Both the position numbers and the translations under genes were made by a program. The notes under the pieces were generated by a model, which made no database searches, was not told the origin of the DNA, and saw nothing but the letters and a program-made list of their open reading frames with translations. Shown piece by piece: positions 46,730 to 55,677 of a DNA stretch of 64,000 nt. Each line of letters opens with the position of its first letter. Positions within the stretch are counted from its first letter, which is position 1. The stretch is from Chiayiivirga flava (GTDB lineage: Bacteria; Pseudomonadota; Gammaproteobacteria; Xanthomonadales; Xanthomonadaceae), in the NCBI RefSeq assembly GCF_014202825.1, contig NZ_JACHHP010000002.1, positions 496,001 to 560,000 on the forward strand, written 5' to 3'.

Positions 46730-47434
46730 GTGGATGCAGCTGAGATGCTGGTAGCTCGTTGGTTCGCTTCTCGCGGACATCGAAGCGTCGTGCATGAGCC
46801 GGATGGAAATGTTCCGCCCGACATTCTGATCGACGGACGGATAGCCGTCGAGGTTAGGCGCTTCACACAGGTTCGAGAACTAGAAGGCGGCCATGTCGAG
46901 GGTCTCCCCCAAACTACCATACCGCTCGTGCAGGGGCTCTTGTCAGAGCTGAGGAATGTCGGCCCGCCCGCTGAAGGCCAGAGTTGGTTTGTATTCCTGA
47001 GTTTCCGCGGTTCCCTGAGGTGGTCCAGTCTCAGGCCAAGCGTTAGGAGGCACTTGGATACTTTTCGTCCGCAGAACACGTCAGAGCCGTTCCTGCTTCG
47101 AGTAAACGAATGCGTTTCCCTGTCCTTCTACCCCGCTAGCCAGCAACTCGAACATCGCTTCGTGCTCGGCGGCTACTCGGATCACGAGGCTGGTGGATGG
47201 GTGGTCGCAGAGCTCATCAAGAGCATGCGGTTTTTTGTCGCCGAGAAGTCGCGGAAGGTTGTTGGCTACCATTTCAACTACCAAGAGTGGTGGCTCGTTA
47301 TGGTAGACATGACCGGCCTAAACTTCTCGCCAGAAGATTTCACGCAAGGCCGGCCGCACTTTCCTGATAAGGGCCTGTGGAGCAAGATAGTTCTCCTCGA
47401 TAGGAGCTGCACCTCTACGCTGGTTGAGATATGA
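46730..47434 (+). CDS. Cassette-like ORF, possible PD-(D/E)xK-fold nuclease
   Basis: 234 residues from the GTG at 46730; an ATG at 46745 gives 229. The early motif HEPDGNVPPDILIDGRIAVE followed by VRRF resembles the PD...ExK/R core of restriction-endonuclease-like folds. The rest (FVFLSFRGSLRWSSLRPSV, ELIKSMRFFVAEKSRK, YQEWWLVMVDMTGL) has no family I recognise. Codon use and base composition are clearly lower in GC than the flanking genes. It lies exactly between two attC-like sites, in the cassette orientation. Confidence 0.7.
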   Translation: MDAAEMLVARWFASRGHRSVVHEPDGNVPPDILIDGRIAVEVRRFTQVRELEGGHVEGLPQTTIPLVQGLLSELRNVGPPAEGQSWFVFLSFRGSLRWSSLRPSVRRHLDTFRPQNTSEPFLLRVNECVSLSFYPASQQLEHRFVLGGYSDHEAGGWVVAELIKSMRFFVAEKSRKVVGYHFNYQEWWLVMVDMTGLNFSPEDFTQGRPHFPDKGLWSKIVLLDRSCTSTLVEI

Positions 47435-47454
47435 CTATGCAAACCTGCGGGCGG

Positions 47455-47510
47455 TGATCACGAATGAACCGAGTGCCGTCGGTCCCAGGCCGCTTACCAC
47501 GGCGTTAGCC
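47455..47510. other. Second attC-like site
   Basis: The 3' half GGCCGCTTACCACGGCGTTA ending GTTAGCC (47504-47510) lines up with the attC pattern GCGGCTTAACTCAAGCGTTAGGC. A loosely complementary 5' half is at 47450-47465 (GGGCGGTGATCAC). The start of the DUF3800 gene follows 16 bases after the core. Weaker than the first site. Confidence 0.5.
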
Positions 47511-47526
47511 CAAAGGAGCCGCATCC

Positions 47527-48384
47527 GTGCACTTCTTCTATATCGATGAGTCAGGCGACACGGGCGCCAACCTCGCAGATCAGTACCAACCCATATTCGT
47601 TCTCGGCGGAATAAGTGTGCGCGACGAGGGCTGGAACATAACGCAAGAGCGCCTGAGTCAGATAATTTCTGACTACTTCGGTGGCAACACCCCAAACGAC
47701 TTTGAACTGCACTCGAAAGAATTGCTATGCCCTGCAGGCGACGGCCCGTTTTCTGGCCATGATCTGCAGCCGCGTTGTGAGCTTGCTCTTCGCCTGCTCG
47801 GCCTTCTTGAGGAACGCGCTCATGGCGTCCACTACCTCGCGATCGACAAGCAAGCTCTAGCCGTAACCAACCACGACGCGCCGGTTCCATACGGTTCCAA
47901 CCAACCCTATCCAATTGGCTTTGACTACCTAATCACCTACATCAACTGGTATGTGCGTGATCGTCTTGGAATCTCGGCCCGTGGCATGGTCATCCTCGAC
48001 CAAAAAGACCAGCACCACGGCCTGATTGAACAGCTAATGCACGAGCGTAGGTTTGGTGGTGTGCCAGCCCACCGCGTCAAATGGGTAGTTGAGTTCAGCT
48101 ACTCCGTGGACTCACAAAAGAACCCTATGATTCAGCTCTCGGATCTTGTCATCTACTGCACCAAGCGGTTCATCGAGATTGAGAAGGGGCACCGAGACGC
48201 ATGGTCGCAAGATGCCAAGAACTTCTATGCAAAATGCTACTCGATCATTCGTGGGCGGGTTGTTCGCACCACGCTCGTTGAACGCAATGGTCGTTACATG
48301 GATCGGCTAAACGCTTTCATTGCTGCTGTTCGGGTTGAGCCAAGAGTCCAGTGGCGCAGGCACTATGACTTGGCTGACGACTGA
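47527..48384 (+). CDS. DUF3800 domain protein
   Basis: 285 residues from a GTG preceded by AAAGGAG. The N-terminus FFYIDESGDTG is the signature of DUF3800, a family with a predicted RNase H-like/transposase-derived fold found on mobile DNA and in defence islands. FVLGGISVRDE, MVILDQKDQ and QLSDLVIYCTKRFIE give the expected acidic residues (Asp7, Asp in LDQKD, Asp in LSDL). Base composition is lower in GC than the surroundings. It probably forms the second gene of an integron-like cassette pair. Confidence 0.85.
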   Translation: MHFFYIDESGDTGANLADQYQPIFVLGGISVRDEGWNITQERLSQIISDYFGGNTPNDFELHSKELLCPAGDGPFSGHDLQPRCELALRLLGLLEERAHGVHYLAIDKQALAVTNHDAPVPYGSNQPYPIGFDYLITYINWYVRDRLGISARGMVILDQKDQHHGLIEQLMHERRFGGVPAHRVKWVVEFSYSVDSQKNPMIQLSDLVIYCTKRFIEIEKGHRDAWSQDAKNFYAKCYSIIRGRVVRTTLVERNGRYMDRLNAFIAAVRVEPRVQWRRHYDLADD

Positions 48385-48531
48385 CAATTAACTCTACTGG
48401 TCAACCACGCTCAGTTCAGAAAAAATTTTCGAACGCCCGCTCCGATCCGTAGGCATCAGTCAGCGTCGACAGAGAACACGCGTGCGAAACGGATGCTTTC
48501 AGACGAATCCGCGTCTTCGCATCACGTATGG

Positions 48532-48840
48532 CTAGGCTGCATGCCGCGTCCTCGGCTGCACCTCACGCGCAATGCGCTTGCCCGCTTCGATCTCTGCGCA
48601 CCGCAGGTCGTAGGCCACCTGCAGGTTCATCCAGAACTCGGCCGTGGTGTCGAAGTAGCGTGCCAGGCGCATCGCCGTGTCGGGCGAGACCGCTCGGCGT
48701 TCGCGGGCGATGTCGTTGATGCGGGGGGCGGGTACGGCGAGTGCGGTCGCCAGCGCATTCGACGTCATGCCGAGCGGTTGCAGGTATTCCTCACGCAATA
48801 CCTCGCCGGGGTGTACGGGGCGCATGCCGTTTTTCTTCAT
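48532..48840 (-). CDS. higA: HigA-family antitoxin
   Basis: 102 residues. The N-terminal RPVHPGEVLREEYLQPLGMT and the helix-turn-helix NALATALAVPAPRINDIARE with ERRAVSPDTAMRLARYFDTT are typical of HigA (XRE superfamily, addiction-module antidote). The FWMNLQVAYDL tail is conserved. It neutralises HigB and represses the operon by binding its operator. The gene follows the toxin gene by 13 bp, the toxin-first order of higBA modules. Confidence 0.92.
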   Translation of the reverse strand: MKKNGMRPVHPGEVLREEYLQPLGMTSNALATALAVPAPRINDIARERRAVSPDTAMRLARYFDTTAEFWMNLQVAYDLRCAEIEAGKRIAREVQPRTRHAA

Positions 48841-48853
48841 GGCGGCGGTGTCC

Positions 48854-49132
48854 TCAATGGTAATCCTCGATCGCGACGTCCTCGGCCGCGTCGTTGCGCC
48901 AGACGAAGCACAGGCGCCACTGCGCGTTGATGCGGATGCTGTGCTGGCCGCGTCGATCGCCGTGCAGCGCTTCGAGGCGGTTGCCGGGCGGACTTGCGAG
49001 GTCGCGCAACTCGCGTGCTGCGTCGAGCATGGCCAATTTCCGCATCGCGACGTCGGCAATGGCCGAGAACCGGCGGGTACGTCCGGTCTCGAACAGGGCC
49101 TGCGTCTCCGCGCAGCGGAAGGATCCGATCAC
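48854..49132 (-). CDS. higB: HigB-type RelE-superfamily toxin
   Basis: 92 residues. MIGSFRCAETQALFETG, then LEALHGDRRGQHSIRINAQW and RLCFVWRNDAAEDVAIEDYH match the HigB/GraT family: ribosome-dependent mRNA interferases with a small RelE fold. The start is the ATG at 49132, 14 bases after the palindromic operator. The module sits next to the cassette islet, in keeping with its frequent carriage on mobile DNA, but its GC content is that of the chromosome. Confidence 0.92.
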   Translation of the reverse strand: MIGSFRCAETQALFETGRTRRFSAIADVAMRKLAMLDAARELRDLASPPGNRLEALHGDRRGQHSIRINAQWRLCFVWRNDAAEDVAIEDYH

Positions 49133-49145
49133 CGCTCCAGCATAT

Positions 49146-49158
49146 AACGCGTCGCGTT
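49146..49158. promoter_or_regulatory. Candidate HigA operator/promoter
   Basis: AACGCG-T-CGCGTT is a perfect 6+6 palindrome. The adjoining TTATATG, read on the minus strand, could be the -10 of higBA. It overlaps the TAA stop codon of the upstream RND gene (49157-49159). Confidence 0.6.
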
Positions 49159-52100
49159 AAACCTGCAACAGTGCTCCGACCGACGGCGCCGGTTCGTCTT
49201 TCCGCACCCGGAACCACGCCGCGTACAGCGCCGGCAGGAACAGAAGCGTCAGCGCGGTGGCGACGATGAGGCCGCCCATGATGGCGACGGCCATCGGGCC
49301 GAAGAAGGCGCTGCGCGAGAGCGGGATCATCGCGAGCACCGCGGCGAGGGCCGTGAGCACGATCGGGCGGAAGCGGCGCACGGTGGCGTCGATGACGGCT
49401 TGCCAGCGGGCGTGGCCGGCGGCGATGTCCTGTTCGATCTGGTCGACGAGGATGACCGAGTTGCGCATGATCATGCCGGCCAGCGCGATCGTGCCGAGCA
49501 TTGCGACGAAGCCGAACGGCACGCGGAACACGAACAGGAACAGCACCACGCCGATCAGGCCCAGCGGCGCGGTGAGGAACACCAGCAGCGAGCGCGAGAA
49601 GCTGCGCAGCTGGATCATCAGCAGCGTGAACACCACCACGAGGAACAGCGGCACGCCGGCGTTCACCGAGTTCTGGCCGCGCGCCGAATCCTCCACCGTG
49701 CCGCCGACCTGCAGCAGGTAGCCCGGCGGCAGCGCGCCGCGGATGCCGTCGAGCGTGGGCGCGATCTGCGCCACCACGGTGGCCGGCTGGATCTTGCCGT
49801 AGATGTCGGCGCGCACCGTCACCGTCGGCAGGCGGTTGCGGTGCCAGATGATGCCTTCCTCGAAGCCGTAGTCGAGCGTGGCGATCTGCGCCAGCGGCAC
49901 GGCGCGGCCGTTTTCGGTGGGCACCGACAGCGAGCCGAGCATCGACAGGCGCGCGCGTTCGTCGTCGGGGCCGCGCAGCAGGATCTGGATCAGTTCGTTG
50001 TCTTCGCGGTAGGTGCTGACGAACGATCCGGACAGCGAGCTCTCGAGGAATTTCGCCACCTGCGCCGAGCTGATGCCGAGCGCGCGCGCGCGGTCCTGGT
50101 CGATCACAAGACGCACGACCTTGCTCGGTTCTTCCCAGTCGAGGTTGACGTTGGTGACGTGCGGGTTCTCGCGCACTTTCGCGGCCACCTGTCGCGCACG
50201 TTCGCGCACGATGTCGATGTGTTCGCCGGACACGCGGAACTGCACGGGATACCCGACCGGCGGACCGTTCTCGAGCCGCGTGACGCGCCCGCGCACGTCG
50301 GGGAAGTCGGTTTCGAACAGATGGATCAGCCACGCGCGCGTGGCCTCGCGCGCCTCGATGTCGGTGGTCAGCAGCACGAACTGCGCGAAGCTCGCCTGCG
50401 GCAATTGCTGGTCGAGCGGCAGGTAGAAGCGCGGCGAGCCGGTGCCGATGTACGCGACGAAGTTCTCCACGCCTTCGCGCTGCTTCAGCATCGCTTCGAG
50501 CTTGCGCGCCTGCGCGTCGGTGGCGAGCTGCGACGCACCTTCGGCGAGCTTGAGGTCCACCATCAGCTCCAGCCGTGTCGACGACGGGAAGAACTGCTGC
50601 GGCACGAACCGGAAGCTCATCACCGCCACCACGAACAGCAGCACCGTGGCGACGATGACGCTCTTGCGCCACGTCACGCACCATTCCAGCACGCGGCGGA
50701 AGGTGCTGTAGAAGCGCGTGGCGTACGGATCGTGCGCTGCGTGCGCCTGGCCGCCGTTCTTCGCGCGGAAATCGGGCAAGAGCTTGTCGCCCAGGTACGG
50801 CACGAACATCACCGCCGCCACCCAGCTCACCATCAGCGCGATCGTCACCACCTGGAAGATCGAGCGCGTGTATTCGCCGGTGCTCGATGCGGCGGTGGCG
50901 ATCGGCAGGAAACCCGCCGCGGTGATCAGCGTGCCGGTCAGCATCGGGAACGCGGTGGACGTCCACGCGAAGCTGGCCGCGCGCAGGCGGTCGAAGCCCT
51001 GTTCCATCTTCACCGCCATCATCTCCACCGCGATGATGGCGTCGTCCACCAGCAGCCCGAGCGCGAGCACCAGCGCACCGAGCGAAATCTTGTGCAGGCC
51101 GATGCCGAAGTACTGCATCGCCGCGAACGTCATCGCGAGCACGAGCGGGATCGACAGCGCCACGACGAGGCCGGTGCGGAAACCGAGCGAGAAGAAGCTC
51201 ACCAGCAGCACGATGATCACCGCTTCGGCCAGCACGCGCACGAACTCGCCGACGGAGTCCTCCACCGCTTTCGGCTGGTCCGACACCTTGCGCAGCTGCA
51301 TGCCCACCGGCAGCTGCTGCTGCAGGCGTGCGAACTCCACTTCGAGTGCCTCGCCCAGGCGCAGGATGTCGCCGCCGGCGCGCATCGACACCGCAAGGCC
51401 GATGGCGTCCTCGCCCATGAACCGCATCCGCGGCGCGGGCGGATCGGAGAAGCCGCGTTTCACGTCCGCCACGTCGCCCATGCGGAAGGTGCGGTCGCCG
51501 ACGCGGAACGGAAACGCGCGGATGTCCTCGACCGAATCGAACGCGCCGGACACGCGCAGCTGCACGCGCTCGCTGCCGGTTTCGAAGAAGCCCGACGGCA
51601 CGACGGCGTTCTGTTCGTCGAGCGCGCGCTGCACGTCGGCCATCGGCACGCCGAGCGTGGCGAGCTTGGTGTTCGACAGCTCGATCCAGATCTTTTCGTC
51701 CTGCAGCCCGAGCAGCTCCACCTTGGCCACGTCCGGCACGCGCTGCAGTTCGATCTCCAGGCGATCGGCGTAGTCCTTCAGCGTGGCGTAGTCGAAGCCG
51801 TCGCCGGTGAGCGCGTAGATGTTGCCGAAGGTGTCGCCGAACTCGTCGTTGAAGAACGGGCCGAGCACGCCGGCCGGCAACGTGGCGCGCATGTCGTTGG
51901 TCTTCTTGCGGACCTGGTACCAGAGCTCGGGCAGGTCGCGCGAGGTGAGGCTGTCCTTGGCCACGAACATGATCTGCGATTCGCCCGGGCGCGAGTAGGC
52001 GCGGATGAATTCGTAGCGCCCGGTCTCCATCAGCTTCTTCTCGATGCGTTCGGTCACCTGGCGCGAGACCTCTTCCGCGCTCGCACCCGGCCACAGGGTG

Positions 52101-52252
52101 CGCACCACCATCACGCGGAAGGTGAACGGCGGATCCTCACTCTGACCAAGTTTCGTGTACGCAACCGCACCGAGGATGCCGAGCAGCAGCATCGCGTACA
52201 GCACGAGGCTGCGATGGGTCAGGGCCCATTCGGACAGATTGAATCGCGACAT
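49157..52252 (-). CDS. RND efflux transporter, inner-membrane permease
   Basis: 1031 residues, a full-length AcrB-superfamily protein. The N-terminal helix is LVLYAMLLLGILGAVAYTKL, with PGASAEEVSRQVTERIEK after it. TM4 has the proton-relay aspartates in LALGLLVDDAIIAVEMM. The second half repeats the fold (VVVFTLLMIQLRSFSRSLLV, then GMIMRNSVILVDQIEQD). It forms a trimer that exports drugs or other solutes with a periplasmic adaptor and an outer-membrane channel. The adaptor gene is six bases upstream; no outer-membrane channel gene is nearby, so TolC must be supplied elsewhere. Confidence 0.93.
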   Translation of the reverse strand: MSRFNLSEWALTHRSLVLYAMLLLGILGAVAYTKLGQSEDPPFTFRVMVVRTLWPGASAEEVSRQVTERIEKKLMETGRYEFIRAYSRPGESQIMFVAKDSLTSRDLPELWYQVRKKTNDMRATLPAGVLGPFFNDEFGDTFGNIYALTGDGFDYATLKDYADRLEIELQRVPDVAKVELLGLQDEKIWIELSNTKLATLGVPMADVQRALDEQNAVVPSGFFETGSERVQLRVSGAFDSVEDIRAFPFRVGDRTFRMGDVADVKRGFSDPPAPRMRFMGEDAIGLAVSMRAGGDILRLGEALEVEFARLQQQLPVGMQLRKVSDQPKAVEDSVGEFVRVLAEAVIIVLLVSFFSLGFRTGLVVALSIPLVLAMTFAAMQYFGIGLHKISLGALVLALGLLVDDAIIAVEMMAVKMEQGFDRLRAASFAWTSTAFPMLTGTLITAAGFLPIATAASSTGEYTRSIFQVVTIALMVSWVAAVMFVPYLGDKLLPDFRAKNGGQAHAAHDPYATRFYSTFRRVLEWCVTWRKSVIVATVLLFVVAVMSFRFVPQQFFPSSTRLELMVDLKLAEGASQLATDAQARKLEAMLKQREGVENFVAYIGTGSPRFYLPLDQQLPQASFAQFVLLTTDIEAREATRAWLIHLFETDFPDVRGRVTRLENGPPVGYPVQFRVSGEHIDIVRERARQVAAKVRENPHVTNVNLDWEEPSKVVRLVIDQDRARALGISSAQVAKFLESSLSGSFVSTYREDNELIQILLRGPDDERARLSMLGSLSVPTENGRAVPLAQIATLDYGFEEGIIWHRNRLPTVTVRADIYGKIQPATVVAQIAPTLDGIRGALPPGYLLQVGGTVEDSARGQNSVNAGVPLFLVVVFTLLMIQLRSFSRSLLVFLTAPLGLIGVVLFLFVFRVPFGFVAMLGTIALAGMIMRNSVILVDQIEQDIAAGHARWQAVIDATVRRFRPIVLTALAAVLAMIPLSRSAFFGPMAVAIMGGLIVATALTLLFLPALYAAWFRVRKDEPAPSVGALLQV

Positions 52253-52258
52253 GGTGCG

Positions 52259-53362
52259 TCACTCCGCCGCAAGCGCGATGGCGCGGTTGTCCCGGTCGAT
52301 CGGTTTCACCGGTTGCCCGTCGCGCACCAGGTGCGCGCCGGCCACCACCACCCAGTCGGTGTCGGCAAGGCCGGCGAGGATCGGCACGCGTTCCTCGCCG
52401 TACGGCCCGGTCTGCACCGGCGTGCGGCGCAGCGTCGATGTCGCCGGATCGACGACCCACACGAAGCTCGCGCCGCCATCGGCCGTCACCGCCGCGAGCG
52501 GCACCGACAGCGCCGTGCCTTCGGCCGCGCCGATGTAGACGCGCGCGCTCTGGCCGAGCTGCGCGTCGGCGGTTTCCGCATCAAAACTCACGCGTGCGGC
52601 ATAGGTCCGCGCCAGCGCATCGGCCGCACGCGAGAGTTCGCGGATGGTGCCCGGCACGCGCGTTCCGGGCTGCGACCACAGCTCCACCATCACGCGCTGT
52701 CCCACGCTGAATTGCCCGATGGTCTGCTCCGGCAGGCTGATCGCGATTTCGCGCTCGCCGTCGGCCGCGAGCGTGAACACCGTCTGCCCGGCCGCGACGT
52801 TCTGCCCGGCCTCGGCATGGCGGGTGGCGACGATGCCGTCGGCCGGTGCGCGCAGCTGCGCATAGCCGGCCTGGTTGCGCGTCACGTCGAGCTGCGCGCG
52901 GACCTGCTCGGCCCGCGCCTGCGCCGCCTTGAACGCGTTGTCCTGCGCGTCGAACGCGGACTGCGCCACGAGTTTGCGATCGAGCAGGGCGCGGTAGCGC
53001 TCGCGTTCGGTCTTCGCCAGCGCCAGATCGGCCTGCGCCGAATTCAATGCCGCGCGGCTGGCGTCCACCTGCAGGCGCAGGTCGTCGGCATCGAGCTCGG
53101 CCAGCACGTCGCCACTCTTCACCTGCGCACCGGCGTCCACGTGCCGCTTCGCGATCTTGCCGGCCACACGGAACGACAGCGCCGATTCCTCGCGCGCCCG
53201 CACGTCACCGGGAAACGCCAGCACCGCGTGCCCGCCCGGCAGCGGCTTCTCGACCAGCGCCGGCCGGATCACCTCGGCCTCCTTCGCGCCGTTGCCGCAA
53301 CCGGCCAGCACCAGCGCGAAACCGAGGGCCAGCACACCGTGACGCAGTGCGATCGCGTTCAT
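52259..53362 (-). CDS. RND efflux periplasmic adaptor (membrane fusion lipoprotein)
   Basis: 367 residues. A lipoprotein signal ends in VLAGCG (cysteine at 22). Lipoyl-like halves (FRVAGKIAKRHVDAGAQVKS and YAQLRAPADGIVATRHAEAG) flank a coiled-coil hairpin (SRAALNSAQADLALAKTERE). Beta-barrel (EREIAISLPEQTIGQFSVGQ) and membrane-proximal domains follow. It connects the permease to an outer-membrane channel. It is first in the operon, and the TetR-family gene diverges from it over 92 bp. Confidence 0.92.
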   Translation of the reverse strand: MNAIALRHGVLALGFALVLAGCGNGAKEAEVIRPALVEKPLPGGHAVLAFPGDVRAREESALSFRVAGKIAKRHVDAGAQVKSGDVLAELDADDLRLQVDASRAALNSAQADLALAKTERERYRALLDRKLVAQSAFDAQDNAFKAAQARAEQVRAQLDVTRNQAGYAQLRAPADGIVATRHAEAGQNVAAGQTVFTLAADGEREIAISLPEQTIGQFSVGQRVMVELWSQPGTRVPGTIRELSRAADALARTYAARVSFDAETADAQLGQSARVYIGAAEGTALSVPLAAVTADGGASFVWVVDPATSTLRRTPVQTGPYGEERVPILAGLADTDWVVVAGAHLVRDGQPVKPIDRDNRAIALAAE

Positions 53363-53396
53363 GTAAGGTTCCGTCGACCCGGTCGGGTAGTAATTG

Positions 53397-53442
53397 AACT
53401 GACGGGTATAGTAAAATTTAAATACTCGCCAGTCCAGTATTT
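53397..53442. promoter_or_regulatory. Divergent promoter/operator between the pump and its TetR regulator
   Basis: The AT-rich intergenic stretch has AACTGACGGGTAT and its near-inverse ATACTCGCCAGTC around a TAAAATTTAA centre (53398-53434). A second inverted repeat, AAATACT-N9-AGTATTT, lies at 53420-53442. Such overlapping dyads fit a TetR dimer pair occluding both promoters. Confidence 0.6.
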
Positions 53443-53454
53443 GGAACCCGCCCG

Positions 53455-54111
53455 TTGCCGATCACCGTCCGCCGCTCGTCGCGTCCCCCTTCGCCCGGCC
53501 CCGGCCGTCCGAAGGACCTCGAAAAACGCGCCGCCATCATGGCCGCCGCCAAGCGCCTGTTTCCGCTGCAGGGCTTCGAGGGCGTGAGCATGGATGCCAT
53601 CGCGGCCGAGGCCGGCGTCTCCAAGCTCACCGTCTACAGCCACTTCACCGACAAGGAAACGCTGTTCACCGAGGCGGTGAAGGAGAAGTGCCTGGAGCAG
53701 GTGCCGGACGACATCTTCGTGCCGGTGACGCGCGGCCCGATCCGCGCCGCGCTGATGACCATCGGGCTGCGCTTCCATGGCCTGGTGTCCAGCGACGAGG
53801 CCATCGGCCTGCAGCGCATGCTGCTGACCACCGACCGGCGCAACGCCGACACCCTCGGCCGCCTGTTCTGGGAGGCCGGTCCCGCGCGCGTGAGCGAAAG
53901 CCTTGCGCGTTTCCTCGCCGCTTCGGTGGAACGCGGCCAGCTCGACATCCCCGACACGCGCGAAGCGGCCGGCCACTTCCTCTGCCTGCTCAAGGGCGAA
54001 GTCAACCGCCGCATGCTGTGCGGCGCGGCGGCGTGTGCGCACGCCGACGAGGTGGATGCGCACGTGGGGTCGGTGGTGGATTTTTTCCTGCGGGCGTACG
54101 CGCCGCGATGA
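53455..54111 (+). CDS. TetR/AcrR-family transcriptional regulator
   Basis: 218 residues if the TTG at 53455 is the start; no ATG or GTG precedes the conserved GRPKDLEKRAAIMAAAKRLF. The helix-turn-helix is VSMDAIAAEAGVSKLTVYSH, followed by FTDKETLFTEAV. The C-terminal ligand domain resembles the AcrR/AefR-type C-terminal families (GQLDIPDTREAAGHFLCLLK). It diverges from the RND adaptor gene and probably represses it, with the dyads at 53397-53442 as operator. Confidence 0.87.
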   Translation: MPITVRRSSRPPSPGPGRPKDLEKRAAIMAAAKRLFPLQGFEGVSMDAIAAEAGVSKLTVYSHFTDKETLFTEAVKEKCLEQVPDDIFVPVTRGPIRAALMTIGLRFHGLVSSDEAIGLQRMLLTTDRRNADTLGRLFWEAGPARVSESLARFLAASVERGQLDIPDTREAAGHFLCLLKGEVNRRMLCGAAACAHADEVDAHVGSVVDFFLRAYAPR

Positions 54112-54129
54112 GCCGCCGCGTGGTCTGCG

Positions 54130-55677
54130 TCACGGTAGCGGCGCAAACGTCGCGATGACGCTGCAGTCGGCAAGCACCGGGTCGGTGATGTAGGTGTTGC
54201 CGAACAACGCGCCGCCGCAGCCGTCGACGGTGGCGATCCCGAATCCCGGTTTGGCCACGACGAGAAACGACGCGACGTTGCTGTAGCCCACCTGCACCGG
54301 CTGCACCGGCTTGATCGATCCGCCCGGACCCCACTTGGGCGTGACGGTGAGGCGCGCGTGCGCGAGGCCGTGCTCGAAGCGTGCGGCGGCGTAGTCGCCG
54401 GTCAGCGGCGGATCGGGATCCGCGCCGATGGTGGCGGCGACGAGCGGGCGTGCGCCGTGCACCACGAGCGCGGTGTCGGACGGGTGTGCCGGCAGGTCGA
54501 GGTTCGCGATGGCGACACCCTCGGTGCCGAAGCTTGCGTCCGGGCTGCCGTCGGGCAGCAGGCGCATCGCGATGGCGGCAACGAATGGGTGGCCGAGTAC
54601 GATCTCGATGTCGCGGCCGGCGACGAAGAGGTGGTCGGCGTGCGTTGCATCGACGGCATCGATCCAGCGCCGGTCGACGCCCTCGGGCGCGTGGAACTGT
54701 TGTACGCCACTGTCGCCGAAACCTGCGACCGGCGCGCCGGTCGCATCGAACCGCACGAGCACGCCGCGTCCGATGCCGCCGTCCTCGCTCCAGCCCGCGG
54801 CGACCAGGTCGCCGCCTGGCGCGACCGACACCGCAACGAAGGCGTCGGCGCCGCCGCCCGGCGCACCGAGGTCGAACGCGACCACGCCGCCGCCGAACGC
54901 CGCGATGTTCGATCCGTCCGACGCATCGAGCCTGGCGACGAAGGCGTGCGCCTCGCCCGCATCGTGCTGCCCCACGGCGACGAGCGCGCCGTCGTCGAAC
55001 GCAAGGTCCGCGACGACACCGTCGCCGAGCCGGCGGACGCCACCATCGCCGAACGCCGGCAGCATCGCGCCGGCCGCGTCCAGCATCGCCAGCACGGCCT
55101 TGCCCTGCCCGTCCTCGCCACCGAGCGCGATGCGGCCGTCGGGCATCGCCAGCACGGCATGGGCGACGTCGAAATTGCCCGGCAGGTCGATGACGGCGCA
55201 GCCGGGCGTGAGCGCGTTGCCGAACGCGGCATCGACGTTGCCGTCCGGCGCGAACCGGCATGCGGCCATGCGCACGTCGCCGGTGGTCGCGTAGCCGGCC
55301 GTCAGCAGCGCACCGTCCGGCGCCAGCGCGGCGTCGAGCATGACAAGGTGTGCAGCCGCGGGGTCCGCATGCACCACGCGCCCGGCCTTGCCGTAGGTCG
55401 CGTCGGGTTTGCCGGTGTGGGTGAGGCGCGCGATCGCGATCGCGGCACCGCCCAGATCCGGAAACTGCGGGTTGGCCGGCACGCTGGCGTGGCCGACGAG
55501 ATAGGTGACGCCGCCCGGCCCGGCGACGGCGGCGTGCAGTTCGTCCAGCAGCGAGTCGCCGTCGAGATCGAAGGCGAGGCGTACACGGCCGTCGCCGCCG
55601 AAGGTGGTGTCGGGCGAGCCGGCGCCGGCGATGGCCGTGCCGGCGAGCAGCAGGCTGGCGAGCAATGCGGACTTCAT
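54130..55677 (-). CDS. Secreted delta-60 repeat protein
   Basis: 515 residues. The signal peptide is KSALLASLLLAGTAIAGAG. The body has repeats of ~55-60 residues with the signature GxPDxxFGxxGxV: GSPDTTFGGDGRV, GKPDATYGKAGRV, GNVDAAFGNAL, GSPDASFGTEGVA. These delta-60 repeats form a beta-propeller-like surface protein. The last ~80 residues (KWGPGGSIKPVQPVQVGYSN) resemble a bacterial beta-grasp (InlB-B-like) module. It is exported; function and partners are unknown. It is convergent with the TetR gene. Confidence 0.82.
   Translation of the reverse strand: MKSALLASLLLAGTAIAGAGSPDTTFGGDGRVRLAFDLDGDSLLDELHAAVAGPGGVTYLVGHASVPANPQFPDLGGAAIAIARLTHTGKPDATYGKAGRVVHADPAAAHLVMLDAALAPDGALLTAGYATTGDVRMAACRFAPDGNVDAAFGNALTPGCAVIDLPGNFDVAHAVLAMPDGRIALGGEDGQGKAVLAMLDAAGAMLPAFGDGGVRRLGDGVVADLAFDDGALVAVGQHDAGEAHAFVARLDASDGSNIAAFGGGVVAFDLGAPGGGADAFVAVSVAPGGDLVAAGWSEDGGIGRGVLVRFDATGAPVAGFGDSGVQQFHAPEGVDRRWIDAVDATHADHLFVAGRDIEIVLGHPFVAAIAMRLLPDGSPDASFGTEGVAIANLDLPAHPSDTALVVHGARPLVAATIGADPDPPLTGDYAAARFEHGLAHARLTVTPKWGPGGSIKPVQPVQVGYSNVASFLVVAKPGFGIATVDGCGGALFGNTYITDPVLADCSVIATFAPLP

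Noticed and set aside
49400-53587. A 1395-codon open frame on the plus strand across the RND pump genes
   Set aside because: It mirrors the permease and adaptor coding frames, is composed mostly of Arg/His/Ala, and contains no signal or domain; a codon-phase artefact.
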